This document shows, in pieces, positions 1 to 7,246 of a stretch of 7,508 nt of DNA. The notes under the pieces are model-generated. The model searched no databases. It worked only from the letters and a program-made list of their open reading frames with translations, and was not told the DNA's origin. Both the position numbers and the translations under genes were made by a program. The number at the start of each line of letters is the position of its first letter. The first letter of the stretch is position 1. Source of the DNA: Candidatus Zixiibacteriota bacterium (lineage in GTDB: Bacteria; Zixibacteria; MSB-5A5; WJJR01); NCBI GenBank assembly GCA_020058315.1, contig JAGVEK010000504.1:1-7508 (forward strand). The letters are read 5' to 3'.

Positions 1-1548
1 CAGGGAGAAACGCGCGTCGGTCCCTGGAAGAAGATTGCAACCTTTGATCTTGTCGATGACATCATGCGGATCTATAAAGATCAATTCGACCCAGTCGTGG
101 GTGGAGTGGAGCGGCAACTGATACAGGTCGGGTCGAACTCAGGCCTCGTCAATCATCTCCTGGTCAGCACAGATCAGATCAAGGGTGGCCGGCTGATCAA
201 TAACAGACCATACTACTTTGGCGTGACGGCCTATTCGTATGACACTCTCAGTATTCAAGAATACCAGGCAGGCGGCTCGGTCGTTGGTCACTTGACGGAA
301 GTGCTCGAGACCCGGCTGCAACCGATTGAGGTTGTCCCCAACTCGATCGCACTGGCACTGGTGGACACCGCGCGCCATGTCGCCGGGTCCAGCGAAGGTT
401 CAGTCGAGATTCGCTACCTGGATCCTGCCAGAGCCACAGGGAATCAGTACGAAGTGACCTTCAATCCCGATCTGACCTGGAATCTGACCAATCTGACGAC
501 CGGTCTTATCGTCCTCTCCAACCAGACGAATCAGAGTGGCGATTTCATCTACCCGTTAGTGGATGGACTGATGATCCAGACCATCGGGCCGAACCCTGGG
601 ATCAAAGATGTTTCATGGGAAGGGTCTGTGCCTTGGGCTACCGGTGTGAACTGGGGCGGTGAGTTCTTCAACGGCGGGATCGACAAGGGATCGAACTTCT
701 GGGGCACGTCACTCGAAAGCGATACCGACCTGGTCCCGATTGAACTCCGCTTCTCAACTACTACCAAACAAAAAGCCTATCGATATCTGCGGGGCGGATC
801 GCCGAATTACGCCTACCAGGATTACCGTGATGTCCCGCTGACCGCTTGGGACGTCAGCACGACTCCCGCGCGCCAGGTCAATCTCTGTTTTGTGGAACAG
901 GCCCGAATCGCGTCCGAGGATGGCACCTGGCTTCCTCCGGACGAAGATCGCGCGACCGGCGGCCGCGAGTACCTATTCGTTCTCAAGAGCGATTACTCAA
1001 GCGTGGCGAATGAGTATTACTCGACCCGGTCGATCCTCGGCGACGCCCCGGACTTCGACGTTCTGTACGCGTGGTGGCCGGTTGTGGCCGACAGCCACTC
1101 TTCATCCGAGCTCGCAGACGGGCAGATACTCAAGATCTCGTTGAACCAGTACAATCGTTCGGAGGATCGATTCACCTTCACGGCGATGCAGGCCGGTCAG
1201 CAGGCGGTGGACTCCGGACTGGTCTCCCTCAAAAACGTCCACCCGCTGCCCAATCCGTATTTTCATATGACGGACATCGAAGACGAACAGCATCCGCGTC
1301 TCATCAAGTTTGTGAACCTGCCTCCGACGGACGCGACACTGGAGATCTACACTTTGTCCGGTGACCTGATTCGCAGCCTGAAAAAAGACTCGCCGCTTTC
1401 GAGCGAGATCGCTTGGGACGTCCTGACCGAAAACAACCTGCCGCCGGCAAGCGGGATTTACATTTATCGCGTCACCGTGCCTGGTGGCGGCCATAAAGTC
1501 GGCAAACTGGCTGTATTCACGAAGGCGGAAGCACTGAAGATCTATTGA
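1..1548 (+). CDS. Secreted protein with T9SS/FlgD-like C-terminal domain, 5' partial
   Basis: The reading frame is open from the first base, so the gene begins upstream and 515 residues are visible; the ATG at 64 is internal. A segment near residues 75-80 (PYYFGVTAYS) looks like the end of a fibronectin type III-like strand, and the middle is Thr/Ser/Asn/Gly-rich with no enzyme motif I recognise. From about residue 413 (VHPLPNPYF) to the end, the protein matches the C-terminal domain common in FCB-group exported proteins: a PNPY start, then KFVNLP, LEIYTLSGDLIRSL, a W, ASGIYIYRV and GKLAVF. In that family the domain directs type IX export or surface anchoring. The PorV/PorQ-like gene just downstream supports an export link. 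The protein is therefore probably extracellular or cell-surface; its specific function cannot be told from this fragment. The C-terminal domain call is firm, the T9SS route is inferred. Confidence 0.85.
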   Translation, partial: QGETRVGPWKKIATFDLVDDIMRIYKDQFDPVVGGVERQLIQVGSNSGLVNHLLVSTDQIKGGRLINNRPYYFGVTAYSYDTLSIQEYQAGGSVVGHLTEVLETRLQPIEVVPNSIALALVDTARHVAGSSEGSVEIRYLDPARATGNQYEVTFNPDLTWNLTNLTTGLIVLSNQTNQSGDFIYPLVDGLMIQTIGPNPGIKDVSWEGSVPWATGVNWGGEFFNGGIDKGSNFWGTSLESDTDLVPIELRFSTTTKQKAYRYLRGGSPNYAYQDYRDVPLTAWDVSTTPARQVNLCFVEQARIASEDGTWLPPDEDRATGGREYLFVLKSDYSSVANEYYSTRSILGDAPDFDVLYAWWPVVADSHSSSELADGQILKISLNQYNRSEDRFTFTAMQAGQQAVDSGLVSLKNVHPLPNPYFHMTDIEDEQHPRLIKFVNLPPTDATLEIYTLSGDLIRSLKKDSPLSSEIAWDVLTENNLPPASGIYIYRVTVPGGGHKVGKLAVFTKAEALKIY

Positions 1549-1557
1549 TGCCCGGCG

Positions 1558-1571
1558 CCCGCCGCGGCGGG
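1558..1571. repeat. Perfect 14-base GC palindrome between genes
   Basis: CCCGCCGCGGCGGG is a perfect inverted repeat ten bases after the stop of the secreted protein gene and before the next ribosome binding site. As RNA it could form a short GC-only hairpin. No T run follows, so it is not a standard intrinsic terminator. It may attenuate read-through or stabilise the mRNA end, or be chance in GC-rich DNA. Confidence 0.4.
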
Positions 1572-1591
1572 ATCATGGTGGAAGGATTCTT

Positions 1592-1597
1592 GGGAGG
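1592..1597 (+). promoter_or_regulatory. Ribosome binding site setting the start of the PorV-like gene
   Basis: GGGAGG lies 8 bases before the ATG at 1606, a normal spacing, but only 2 bases before the GTG at 1600. This favours ATG 1606 as the true start. Confidence 0.75.
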
Positions 1598-1605
1598 CTG
1601 TGATT

Positions 1606-2619
1606 ATGCGTACGGTTGCGAAAGTCGTCATTCTGGCAGCCATCGTGCTTGCCCCGGCCCTGTCCTCAGCGGGCGATTCTCGCCGGCTCGGAACCGCAGG
1701 AGCGTTGGAGCTGCTGATACCGACCGATGCCCGTGGTGCCGCCATGGGCGGTTCAGTGAATGCCGCATGTGAGGGAGTGGATGCATGGTTCTGGAACCCG
1801 GCGGGAGCCGCCAATGTCGAGAACAACGAACTGTCTGCCTCGCATCGGACCTACATAGCCGGTATCACCCTGGATCATGTTTCCTTCGCGCGAAACCTCG
1901 GCTCGGCCGGAGTGATCGGATTGTCGGCGAAAGTGCTGTCCATGGGGGATGAACCAGTCTACACGACGACCCAGCCGGATGGCACAGGCGAGATGTTTTC
2001 AACTTCGTTCGTCGTCGTCAGTCTTTCCTACGCGCGCACGCTGACCGATCGTGTGTCCTTTGGGATCAATGGCAATTATGTGAGTGAGCAGATTTTCCGC
2101 GAGACGGCCCGTGGCATCGCGTTCGATATGGGCTTTATCTACCGGCCCTCTCTCCGAGGACTGGCACTGGGGCTGGTCGTGAAGAACTATGGGCCGACGA
2201 TGAAGTTCGATGGACCTGATTTCGGCCAGACGATCCAGTCCGGCGAGGGGTCCAACCCGTCCGGGGCCGAGGGCAGATCGCAGGGAGCATCATTCGAGTT
2301 GCCCTCGTTCATCCAGTTTGGCGTCGCATGGGACGCGCTGGCACGCGGCAAGAATCAACTCCGCATGACGACCTCGTACCAGTCCAATAATTTTTCTGAA
2401 GATGAATTCCGCATCGGCTCGGAATGGGGGCTGGCCGATCAGTTGTTTCTGCGCGGAGGTTACAGCGCGTCGCCGAGGGGCAGCTATATCTATGGCCTCA
2501 GTGCCGGTGCCGGTTTGCGGCTGCCTTGGGGAGGGACTGTGACAACGCTGGATTATACCTGGGCGGAGGCCGGTGTCTTCGACAGCAATCACTTTTTCAC
2601 TGTCAAGGTCAGGTTCTGA
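1606..2619 (+). CDS. PorV/PorQ-like outer-membrane beta-barrel protein (UPF0164-type)
   Basis: The predicted protein has 337 residues from ATG 1606, chosen because GGGAGG sits 8 bases upstream; a GTG at 1600 is in frame but too close to it. A clear signal peptide spans about residues 1-22, with probable cleavage after SSA. Next comes the family signature: AGALELLIP, then DARGAAMGGSVNAA, then AWFWNPAGAAN near residues 60-70, matching the consensus of PorV/PorQ and UPF0164 barrels. The rest shows alternating beta strands (SFGINGNYVSEQ, LALGLVVKNYG, LFLRGGYSAS) and ends in FFTVKVRF; a terminal Phe is typical of barrels inserted by the BAM machinery. PorV in T9SS binds cargo C-terminal domains and shuttles them to the surface attachment complex. 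The preceding gene encodes just such a domain, and the 57-base gap suggests co-transcription. PorV and PorQ cannot be separated from the sequence alone. Confidence 0.85.
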   Translation: MRTVAKVVILAAIVLAPALSSAGDSRRLGTAGALELLIPTDARGAAMGGSVNAACEGVDAWFWNPAGAANVENNELSASHRTYIAGITLDHVSFARNLGSAGVIGLSAKVLSMGDEPVYTTTQPDGTGEMFSTSFVVVSLSYARTLTDRVSFGINGNYVSEQIFRETARGIAFDMGFIYRPSLRGLALGLVVKNYGPTMKFDGPDFGQTIQSGEGSNPSGAEGRSQGASFELPSFIQFGVAWDALARGKNQLRMTTSYQSNNFSEDEFRIGSEWGLADQLFLRGGYSASPRGSYIYGLSAGAGLRLPWGGTVTTLDYTWAEAGVFDSNHFFTVKVRF

Positions 2620-2737
2620 GTAACGAACCGGCGCCTGTCAGCGGCCGGCATCGCCGACGGCGTTCTGTGGAGTCGCACGCGGGGGAACTGTCCCTCCAGA
2701 TGATACGAGAGCACGGCAGCGGGTTCAGCGGCGAATC

Positions 2738-3760
2738 ATGACGGAGCAGCGGTCCTTCAAGCGTACCATGGGTAATCTGTCCACCCGGTCACCGCACCGG
2801 CTCTGGCTGGCTGCCCTCCTGCTGATTCTCCTCTCCGGCAGCGTTTTGCTTGGCGGTAGGCCGGTGCAATCCGGGACGACCCGGATCAAGCTGGCCGTGA
2901 TCAAGAGTCTCGATCTTCCCGAATACAATCTTGCCTTCGATGGGTTCCTCGGCGCGCTGCAGGCGACGGGGTACGAGCCGGTCACGACAATGGTGACTCT
3001 TGAGAGCGGCGATGCGAGCATCGATCGCGCTCTCGATGGGATCCGGAACGACAAGCCCGACCTCATCCTCGCGTTGGGCGGGCGCGCCGCCGCGGAAATC
3101 TCGCGCCGGGAGAAAAAGACGCCGATCGTATTCTCCATGGTCCTGAAGTCGCTGTCCGAATCGCCGGCATCCGGTGACCTCGCCGCGCAGTCCAATGTGA
3201 CGGGAGCCAACCTCAACATTCCGCTTCGCGTGCAATTACAGAAAATCAAACTCGCTTTTCCAACGGCACGCCGCGTCGGCGTGATCAGCGATCCATCGCA
3301 GACCAAATCGCTGGTGGACTCTGTCCAGTCGATGGTGAAGGTGAGCGATATGGAGCTGCGCGTCCAGTGGGTGAAAAACGAGAATGACATCCCCCAAGCG
3401 ATACGGGCGCTCAGTGATTCGATCGATGTGTTCTGGATGCTGCCGGATCGGACGGTGCTGACGCCACGATCCTCGAGATTCATCATCTTCGAACTGATCA
3501 AAGAGGGCATCCCCATCATGGGTCTGTCGTCGGCCTATGTCAAGGCAGGTGCCCTCCTTGCTCTGGACTGCAACTACATCGACATCGGGCGACAGTCTGG
3601 CGAACTTGCAGTGCGCATTCTCGCAGGACAGCCGCCCGCGCAGTTGCAGCAGACGCAACCACGGGCCTTTACGCTGGCAGTGAATATGAAAGTGCGGGAG
3701 CATCTCAGGGTCCCGCTGGATGACCGTTTCATCAAGGATTCGAATGTTGTCGCCTTTTGA
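2738..3760 (+). CDS. Periplasmic binding protein, ABC_sub_bind (TrpX-like) family
   Basis: The predicted protein has 340 residues. A basic N-terminus and hydrophobic stretch at about residues 22-40 form a signal peptide or anchor; there is no lipobox Cys. From about residue 49 it follows the ABC_sub_bind pattern (PF04392): IKLAVIKSLD opening, PDLILALGGRAA at 107, NVTGANLNIP at 153, a RRVGVISDPS second-lobe strand, and near the end GALLALDCNYIDIGRQSG followed by AVRILAGQPP. Relatives bind small ligands such as amino acids for ABC importers. Here no permease or ATPase gene is nearby; the gene overlaps a sensor kinase gene by one base (TGATG). This suggests it presents a ligand to the kinase rather than serving import, which is inference. 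The start is uncertain: ATG 2738 lacks a clear ribosome binding site, and ATG 2768 is an alternative giving 330 residues. The 118 bases upstream show no convincing promoter or terminator. Confidence 0.85.
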   Translation: MTEQRSFKRTMGNLSTRSPHRLWLAALLLILLSGSVLLGGRPVQSGTTRIKLAVIKSLDLPEYNLAFDGFLGALQATGYEPVTTMVTLESGDASIDRALDGIRNDKPDLILALGGRAAAEISRREKKTPIVFSMVLKSLSESPASGDLAAQSNVTGANLNIPLRVQLQKIKLAFPTARRVGVISDPSQTKSLVDSVQSMVKVSDMELRVQWVKNENDIPQAIRALSDSIDVFWMLPDRTVLTPRSSRFIIFELIKEGIPIMGLSSAYVKAGALLALDCNYIDIGRQSGELAVRILAGQPPAQLQQTQPRAFTLAVNMKVREHLRVPLDDRFIKDSNVVAF

Positions 3761-5502
3761 TGGGGCGAGCGAAAGCTGACATGGCAGGACAAAACCACCG
3801 ATTGTTTTCAAGCCTCCGGCTGGGTATCCAGAAGAAAGCCATTGCGGCGATCTCTGTCCTGCTGGCCATCCTGGTGTTTGCTTTGATGTGGGTCTCCATG
3901 TACTACAATGACGTGGCCATCCGTTCGGAGTTGATGAAACGGGGTCGCGTATCGACAGATAATCTGGCCTACAACTCCGCCTACGCAACGTTGATCGGAG
4001 ATACTGTCGCGCTGGCCGACTTCGTTGATGGCGTCATGGCCGAGCGTGAAGTCGTCTACGCGCAGATCTGTGACAGGGAGGGGAAACTGCTGGTCGAGCG
4101 GGCCCGGCCCTGTCCTGACGATTCGATGACGTCCGGCAGCCTCCACATCGCCACGGGCGGCCACGGACGCGACATGTCCTCGATGGTTGACAGCGGTGCC
4201 TGTGCAACGTGTCACACCACAGCGGCCGGCGGAAACACAAACTTCATCGACTTTCGTGCCGCGATCACGATTGATGAAAAGCCCGGCAACAGTCAGGGTC
4301 CGGAAATCAACTTCTACGACATCGGCGAGCAGCATTCCGGCGAAGCGGGCAGGCGGGTCGTCGGCATGGCCAGAATCGGGATCACGACGCGCTATGTCGC
4401 GGCCGAGATCGGCGCCATGCGGAAGAACATGCTGGCAATCGCCGCGATCCTCATCCTGGTGGCACTCGTCGTCACATCCATTGCCGTTCGCCTGAGCCTC
4501 CGTCCGATCAATGAACTCGTGGTGGCGACAGGGCGGGTCGCCGGTGGCGATTATGACTGCAAGGTCAGAGTGGACCGGAGGGATGAGATCGGCGATCTGG
4601 CGGCGTCATTCAACAAGATGACCGAAGATCTGAAGTCATCGCGCACCGCCCTGGTTGAAAAGAAGCTCCTCGAGGCGCTGGTCGCAGAACTGAAGCAGAC
4701 TCAGCAGCAACTGATTCAAGCCGGCAAGATGGCAGCGGTCGGCCAGCTGGCGGCGGGCGTAGCGCACGAAATCAACAATCCCCTCGCCGGGATCATGGGT
4801 TACTCCCAGCTTGTCGTCGAGAAGATGAGGCGCCGGCTCGACACCGGAATCACTCCGGATGACCTGCCCAAGTTCCTCTCGTACGTTGAAAACATGGAGC
4901 GGCAAAGCCAGCGCTGCAAGAACATCGTTCAAAACCTGCTGAAATTTGCACGGGCATCATCGCGGGAGGATCTGCAAGAGGTCGACTGCAATGCCGTGCT
5001 CCGTGAGACGATTGCATTCGTCGATCACCAGACGGAAATGAACCAGATTTCCATTGTCACACGGCTTGCCCCGGATCTGATAAAGGTATTCGGCCATGAT
5101 GGCAAGATGCAGCAGATTTTCACTAATATCATGATCAACGCGATGCAGGCGGTTGGACAGAAGGGAACAATCACGGTGACGACCCGTAACATCGCCGGAC
5201 GCGCGAATATCGAGATTGAAGACAACGGGGAAGGAATCCCCACCGAGCATCTGGACAAGATATTCGAACCGTTCTTCACCACCAAGGAAATCGGCAAGGG
5301 CACCGGGCTGGGTCTCTCGGTCACCTACGGGCTGGTGCAGGACATGAACGGAGACATCGCAGTCAAGAGCGAGGTCGGGATCGGAACCACGTTCACTCTG
5401 AGTTTCCCCGCAGCCCCGGGAGTGACGCCACCGGTCTCCGTTGAGCATGAAGCAACCACCGGCGACTTTCTCCTGACACGGACGTCGCAACCGACAGCGT
5501 GA
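3760..5502 (+). CDS. Membrane sensor histidine kinase with c-type heme motif in the sensor
   Basis: The predicted protein has 580 residues. Membrane segments lie at about 27-47 and 224-246, enclosing an extracytoplasmic sensor of about 175 residues that resembles a single Cache/PAS-like fold (VVYAQICDREGKLLVE). It contains CATCH, a CxxCH c-heme attachment motif (C148, C151, H152), plus C104 and C118. H129, H135, M139, M142 and H192 are possible distal ligands. Then come a HAMP domain (about 247-294), a coiled linker, the dimerisation/phosphoacceptor helix (AHEINNPL, H336), and the catalytic domain with N box (N460), G1 (DNGEGIP, 488-494), F box (FEPFF, 502-506) and G2 (GKGTGLGLS, 512-520). 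All key residues are present, so it should be active. It likely phosphorylates the receiver encoded next. ATG 3760 is chosen for its overlap with the previous stop; ATG 3781 is an alternative. Heme binding is inferred from the motif and its correct topology for cytochrome c maturation. Confidence 0.93.
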   Translation: MGRAKADMAGQNHRLFSSLRLGIQKKAIAAISVLLAILVFALMWVSMYYNDVAIRSELMKRGRVSTDNLAYNSAYATLIGDTVALADFVDGVMAEREVVYAQICDREGKLLVERARPCPDDSMTSGSLHIATGGHGRDMSSMVDSGACATCHTTAAGGNTNFIDFRAAITIDEKPGNSQGPEINFYDIGEQHSGEAGRRVVGMARIGITTRYVAAEIGAMRKNMLAIAAILILVALVVTSIAVRLSLRPINELVVATGRVAGGDYDCKVRVDRRDEIGDLAASFNKMTEDLKSSRTALVEKKLLEALVAELKQTQQQLIQAGKMAAVGQLAAGVAHEINNPLAGIMGYSQLVVEKMRRRLDTGITPDDLPKFLSYVENMERQSQRCKNIVQNLLKFARASSREDLQEVDCNAVLRETIAFVDHQTEMNQISIVTRLAPDLIKVFGHDGKMQQIFTNIMINAMQAVGQKGTITVTTRNIAGRANIEIEDNGEGIPTEHLDKIFEPFFTTKEIGKGTGLGLSVTYGLVQDMNGDIAVKSEVGIGTTFTLSFPAAPGVTPPVSVEHEATTGDFLLTRTSQPTA

Positions 5503-5969
5503 CCGGTACTCATCAGATGGCCCGCGCGAAGCAGTTCCGGCAACACACAAGACCGCACAATTCGTGCCCTATGACAAGTTCGGGACATGTGCTGATCGTC
5601 GACGACGAAGTCGTCATCCGTTCATTGCTGAGTGAATTACTCAGCGAAGATGGATTCACGGTCGCGACCGCAGAAGATGGAAAGCGAGGGTTGGAGTATG
5701 TCAATAGCGGCCAGGTCGACCTCGTCATATCCGACGTCCACATGCCCATCATGACGGGCCCTGAATTGGTCGCTCACCTGCACCAGATCGACCCCAATCT
5801 TCCGGTGATCGTCCTGAACAGCAACCCCGGACAAGATGTCTCCCAAAACGTTCCCGCCGGAGCAACCGCCTTTCTGGACAAGCCGTTCAATCTGCGCGAT
5901 CTCCGCCAGACAATCGCGGACGTGCGGGCGCGCAGGACACTGACGGACACCAACAAGCTGCCCTCCTAA
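5499..5969 (+). CDS. Stand-alone receiver-domain response regulator
   Basis: This is a single receiver domain with no output domain, in the style of CheY or Spo0F. The GTG start at 5499 overlaps the kinase stop by 4 bases and gives 156 residues, but its first 24 residues are basic and outside the fold. ATG 5571 gives 132 residues and starts right at the first strand (GHVLIVDDE); ATG 5517 is also possible. None has a strong ribosome binding site. Counting from ATG 5571, the acidic pair is D11/D12, the phosphoacceptor D55 (in VISDVHMP) and the conserved Lys K104 (in LDKPF). The position of the conserved Thr/Ser switch is N83 (VIVLNSNPG), with Ser next to it, which is unusual. It probably accepts phosphate from the adjacent heme-motif kinase and either acts by protein contact or passes the phosphate on. 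Its output target is not in the window. Confidence 0.9.
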   Translation: MTGTHQMARAKQFRQHTRPHNSCPMTSSGHVLIVDDEVVIRSLLSELLSEDGFTVATAEDGKRGLEYVNSGQVDLVISDVHMPIMTGPELVAHLHQIDPNLPVIVLNSNPGQDVSQNVPAGATAFLDKPFNLRDLRQTIADVRARRTLTDTNKLPS

Positions 5970-6024
5970 CCCACGGTCGCTCCAGCCCGGCCCGTGCCTG
6001 TTCTTGGTCGCGTCAACTGCCGCC

Positions 6025-6053
6025 TTGTGCCCGGCGAGCAGTGCTGGTAAATT
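6025..6053 (+). promoter_or_regulatory. Possible sigma-70-type promoter (weak)
   Basis: TTGTGC and TAAATT are separated by 17 bases, in the gap after the receiver gene. The match to TTGACA/TATAAT is 3 of 6 and 4 of 6. If real, it would transcribe the downstream 350-residue protein gene, and the hairpins at 6087-6123 would lie in its leader. Sigma preferences of this organism are unknown, so this is weakly supported. Confidence 0.2.
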
Positions 6054-6082
6054 GACCTCGGACGCGCTGTGATCGCACTATT

Positions 6083-6123
6083 GTAGGGTGCGTGATTTAC
6101 GCACCGTTCTTTTCGTTAGAACG
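6083..6123. repeat. Twin-hairpin, REP-like palindromic element
   Basis: GTAG (6083-6086) directly precedes a perfect 7-bp stem, GGTGCGT/ACGCACC, with a 5-base loop (6087-6105). A second 6-bp stem, CGTTCT/AGAACG, with a 7-base loop (6105-6123), abuts it and shares one base. GTAG followed by a palindrome is the hallmark of REP sequences mobilised by RAYT transposases. Only one copy is in this window, so repeat status cannot be shown here. The element covers the upstream candidate start (GTG 6092) of the next gene, which argues for a later start. Confidence 0.45.
6087..6114 (+). terminator. Possible intrinsic terminator for the signalling operon
   Basis: The stem GGTGCGT/ACGCACC with loop GATTT is followed by GTTCTTTTC, a T-rich run. 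It lies 117 bases after the receiver gene stop and would end the binding protein-kinase-receiver transcript. The T run is interrupted by a C and belongs to a second hairpin, so termination strength is uncertain. It may be the same element as the REP-like repeat. Confidence 0.45.
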
Positions 6124-6145
6124 TCTGAGCATTCCAGCCAACACC

Positions 6146-7198
6146 ATGCCCGAAACCGGCATCCCTGCTGATCGCCTTGACCGCTCCCGGCGTCTTGCCG
6201 GGTTGATTCGTTCCTGGTGTCGCGACGAGCCGCTGACAAGCCGCGAGGAACATGAGCTTGCCGGGGCTCTCCTGAAGTTCATCCTGGAAAGCCCCGTCTG
6301 CCGGCGGCGTTTGCGCGGACTCAGCCGGGGAATGGGGTCTGACGCGGACGACGAGGGCCAGTTCATCCTCGGGTTGATCATGGCCCGCCACCCGCGAAAT
6401 CGGCTGGGTATCATGTTGGAAGACATTTTGGACGCCGATGACGCGACAGTTCTGGCGGAATCCCGGCGGCGTATCCGCAGCGCGGCAATCAACAAGGCTT
6501 TTCAGCAGCTCCAGAGCGTCGATCCCAACGGTTTCAAGATCTGGGGCAGTCTCTGGGATGCTCTGCGTGACCATCCCGACCTGTTTGTACTCCTGCCCGA
6601 CGGCGGCAACCCGACTAAAGTGACCGTAGTGCGCGATGGCCGGCTGCGTGCGGCGTCGGCAGAGACAACCGCCGATGAGATGATTGGGCTGCTGTCAGAA
6701 GTGTGTGCGCGGCACAAGTACATGCCGGACCGTCTGAGCGCGCTTCTCTCAATCGTGGCAAGCGATGCGCAATGGTGTGCTGTCGTCAGCATCAGTGTGC
6801 TGTTCGAGGCGCTCCGGCGCGCTGCCGAACTGGGAATCCTCCGTGAAGAAGGGGATCGTCTGGCGCATGCCGATCCCTCACCGCTCCTGCGTGTGGCCAT
6901 TGGACGCGCGGCGGACAAAGCACGACGTGCATTCCAAGAGCGTCTTGCGAAGAGCGTCTCCGATTCGCATTTCACAAAGGACGAGGGCCGCCAGCTGGCA
7001 ATGGCGATCGATAATCTGATTGACGAGTGCACCGAAACCGGCCGCTGGCCGCGTGAAATGAAGGAATACTTGAAATTGCAGATTCCGGGCCTGACCGATG
7101 AACAATACGATTGCCGCTTCAAGGCCCGGTTCCAGTACCTGGTTGGGCTGGCAGAGAGCACGTTCTATTCCTCTCTGGCGCGAGAATATGGTGACTAA
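6146..7198 (+). CDS. Unrecognised helical protein upstream of a ZAS-like gene
   Basis: I do not recognise this 350-residue protein. ATG 6146 is preferred because the in-frame GTG at 6092 falls inside a hairpin and would add 18 hydrophobic residues unlike the rest; the site upstream of 6146 has no strong ribosome binding site. There is no signal peptide or membrane segment, so it is probably cytoplasmic. The sequence is rich in Arg, Ala, Leu, Asp and Glu and looks helical throughout, with a central stretch (ESRRRIRSAAINKAF, then FKIWGSLWDALRDHPDLFVLLPDGG) separating N- and C-terminal halves. Scattered Cys residues form no CxxC pair. The next gene, 60 bases on, encodes a zinc-binding anti-sigma-like protein, which raises the possibility of a divergent sigma factor or regulator. 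However, I see no region 2 or region 4 signature, so this rests on context only. Confidence 0.75.
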   Translation: MPETGIPADRLDRSRRLAGLIRSWCRDEPLTSREEHELAGALLKFILESPVCRRRLRGLSRGMGSDADDEGQFILGLIMARHPRNRLGIMLEDILDADDATVLAESRRRIRSAAINKAFQQLQSVDPNGFKIWGSLWDALRDHPDLFVLLPDGGNPTKVTVVRDGRLRAASAETTADEMIGLLSEVCARHKYMPDRLSALLSIVASDAQWCAVVSISVLFEALRRAAELGILREEGDRLAHADPSPLLRVAIGRAADKARRAFQERLAKSVSDSHFTKDEGRQLAMAIDNLIDECTETGRWPREMKEYLKLQIPGLTDEQYDCRFKARFQYLVGLAESTFYSSLAREYGD

Positions 7199-7246
7199 AT
7201 TCTGCGGCTCGGGCAAGACGCCACTACAGTTATTTGGATTGGAACC

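Noticed and set aside
2651..2697. Short inverted repeats (CGCC/GGCG and GGGA/TCCC) between the PorV-like and binding protein genes
   Set aside because: Stems are about 4 bp of strong pairing with no T run; expected by chance at this GC content.
2725..3519. Long antisense open frame (264 codons) opposite the binding protein gene
   Set aside because: It is the complement of a gene with a clear family match, is Arg/Ser-rich and has no recognisable domain; such frames are expected in GC-rich DNA.
3236..3988. Long antisense open frame (250 codons) across the binding protein-kinase junction
   Set aside because: It covers parts of two well-supported + strand genes, and its product is Arg/His/Pro-rich with no motif.
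4200..4215. CATCH as a zinc-binding or chance motif, or as part of a Tll0287-like (DUF3365) sensor
   Set aside because: Zinc cannot be fully excluded, but CxxCH in an extracytoplasmic sensor best fits c-type heme; the surrounding sequence does not read like Tll0287-type domains and looks more Cache/PAS-like.
4957..5550. Antisense open frame (197 codons) opposite the kinase catalytic domain
   Set aside because: The + strand here encodes intact N, G1, F and G2 boxes; the antisense product shows no domain.
6092..6145. N-terminal extension of the 350-residue protein from GTG 6092
   Set aside because: The start lies inside the stem of a strong hairpin followed by a T-rich run, and the added residues do not resemble the rest of the protein.
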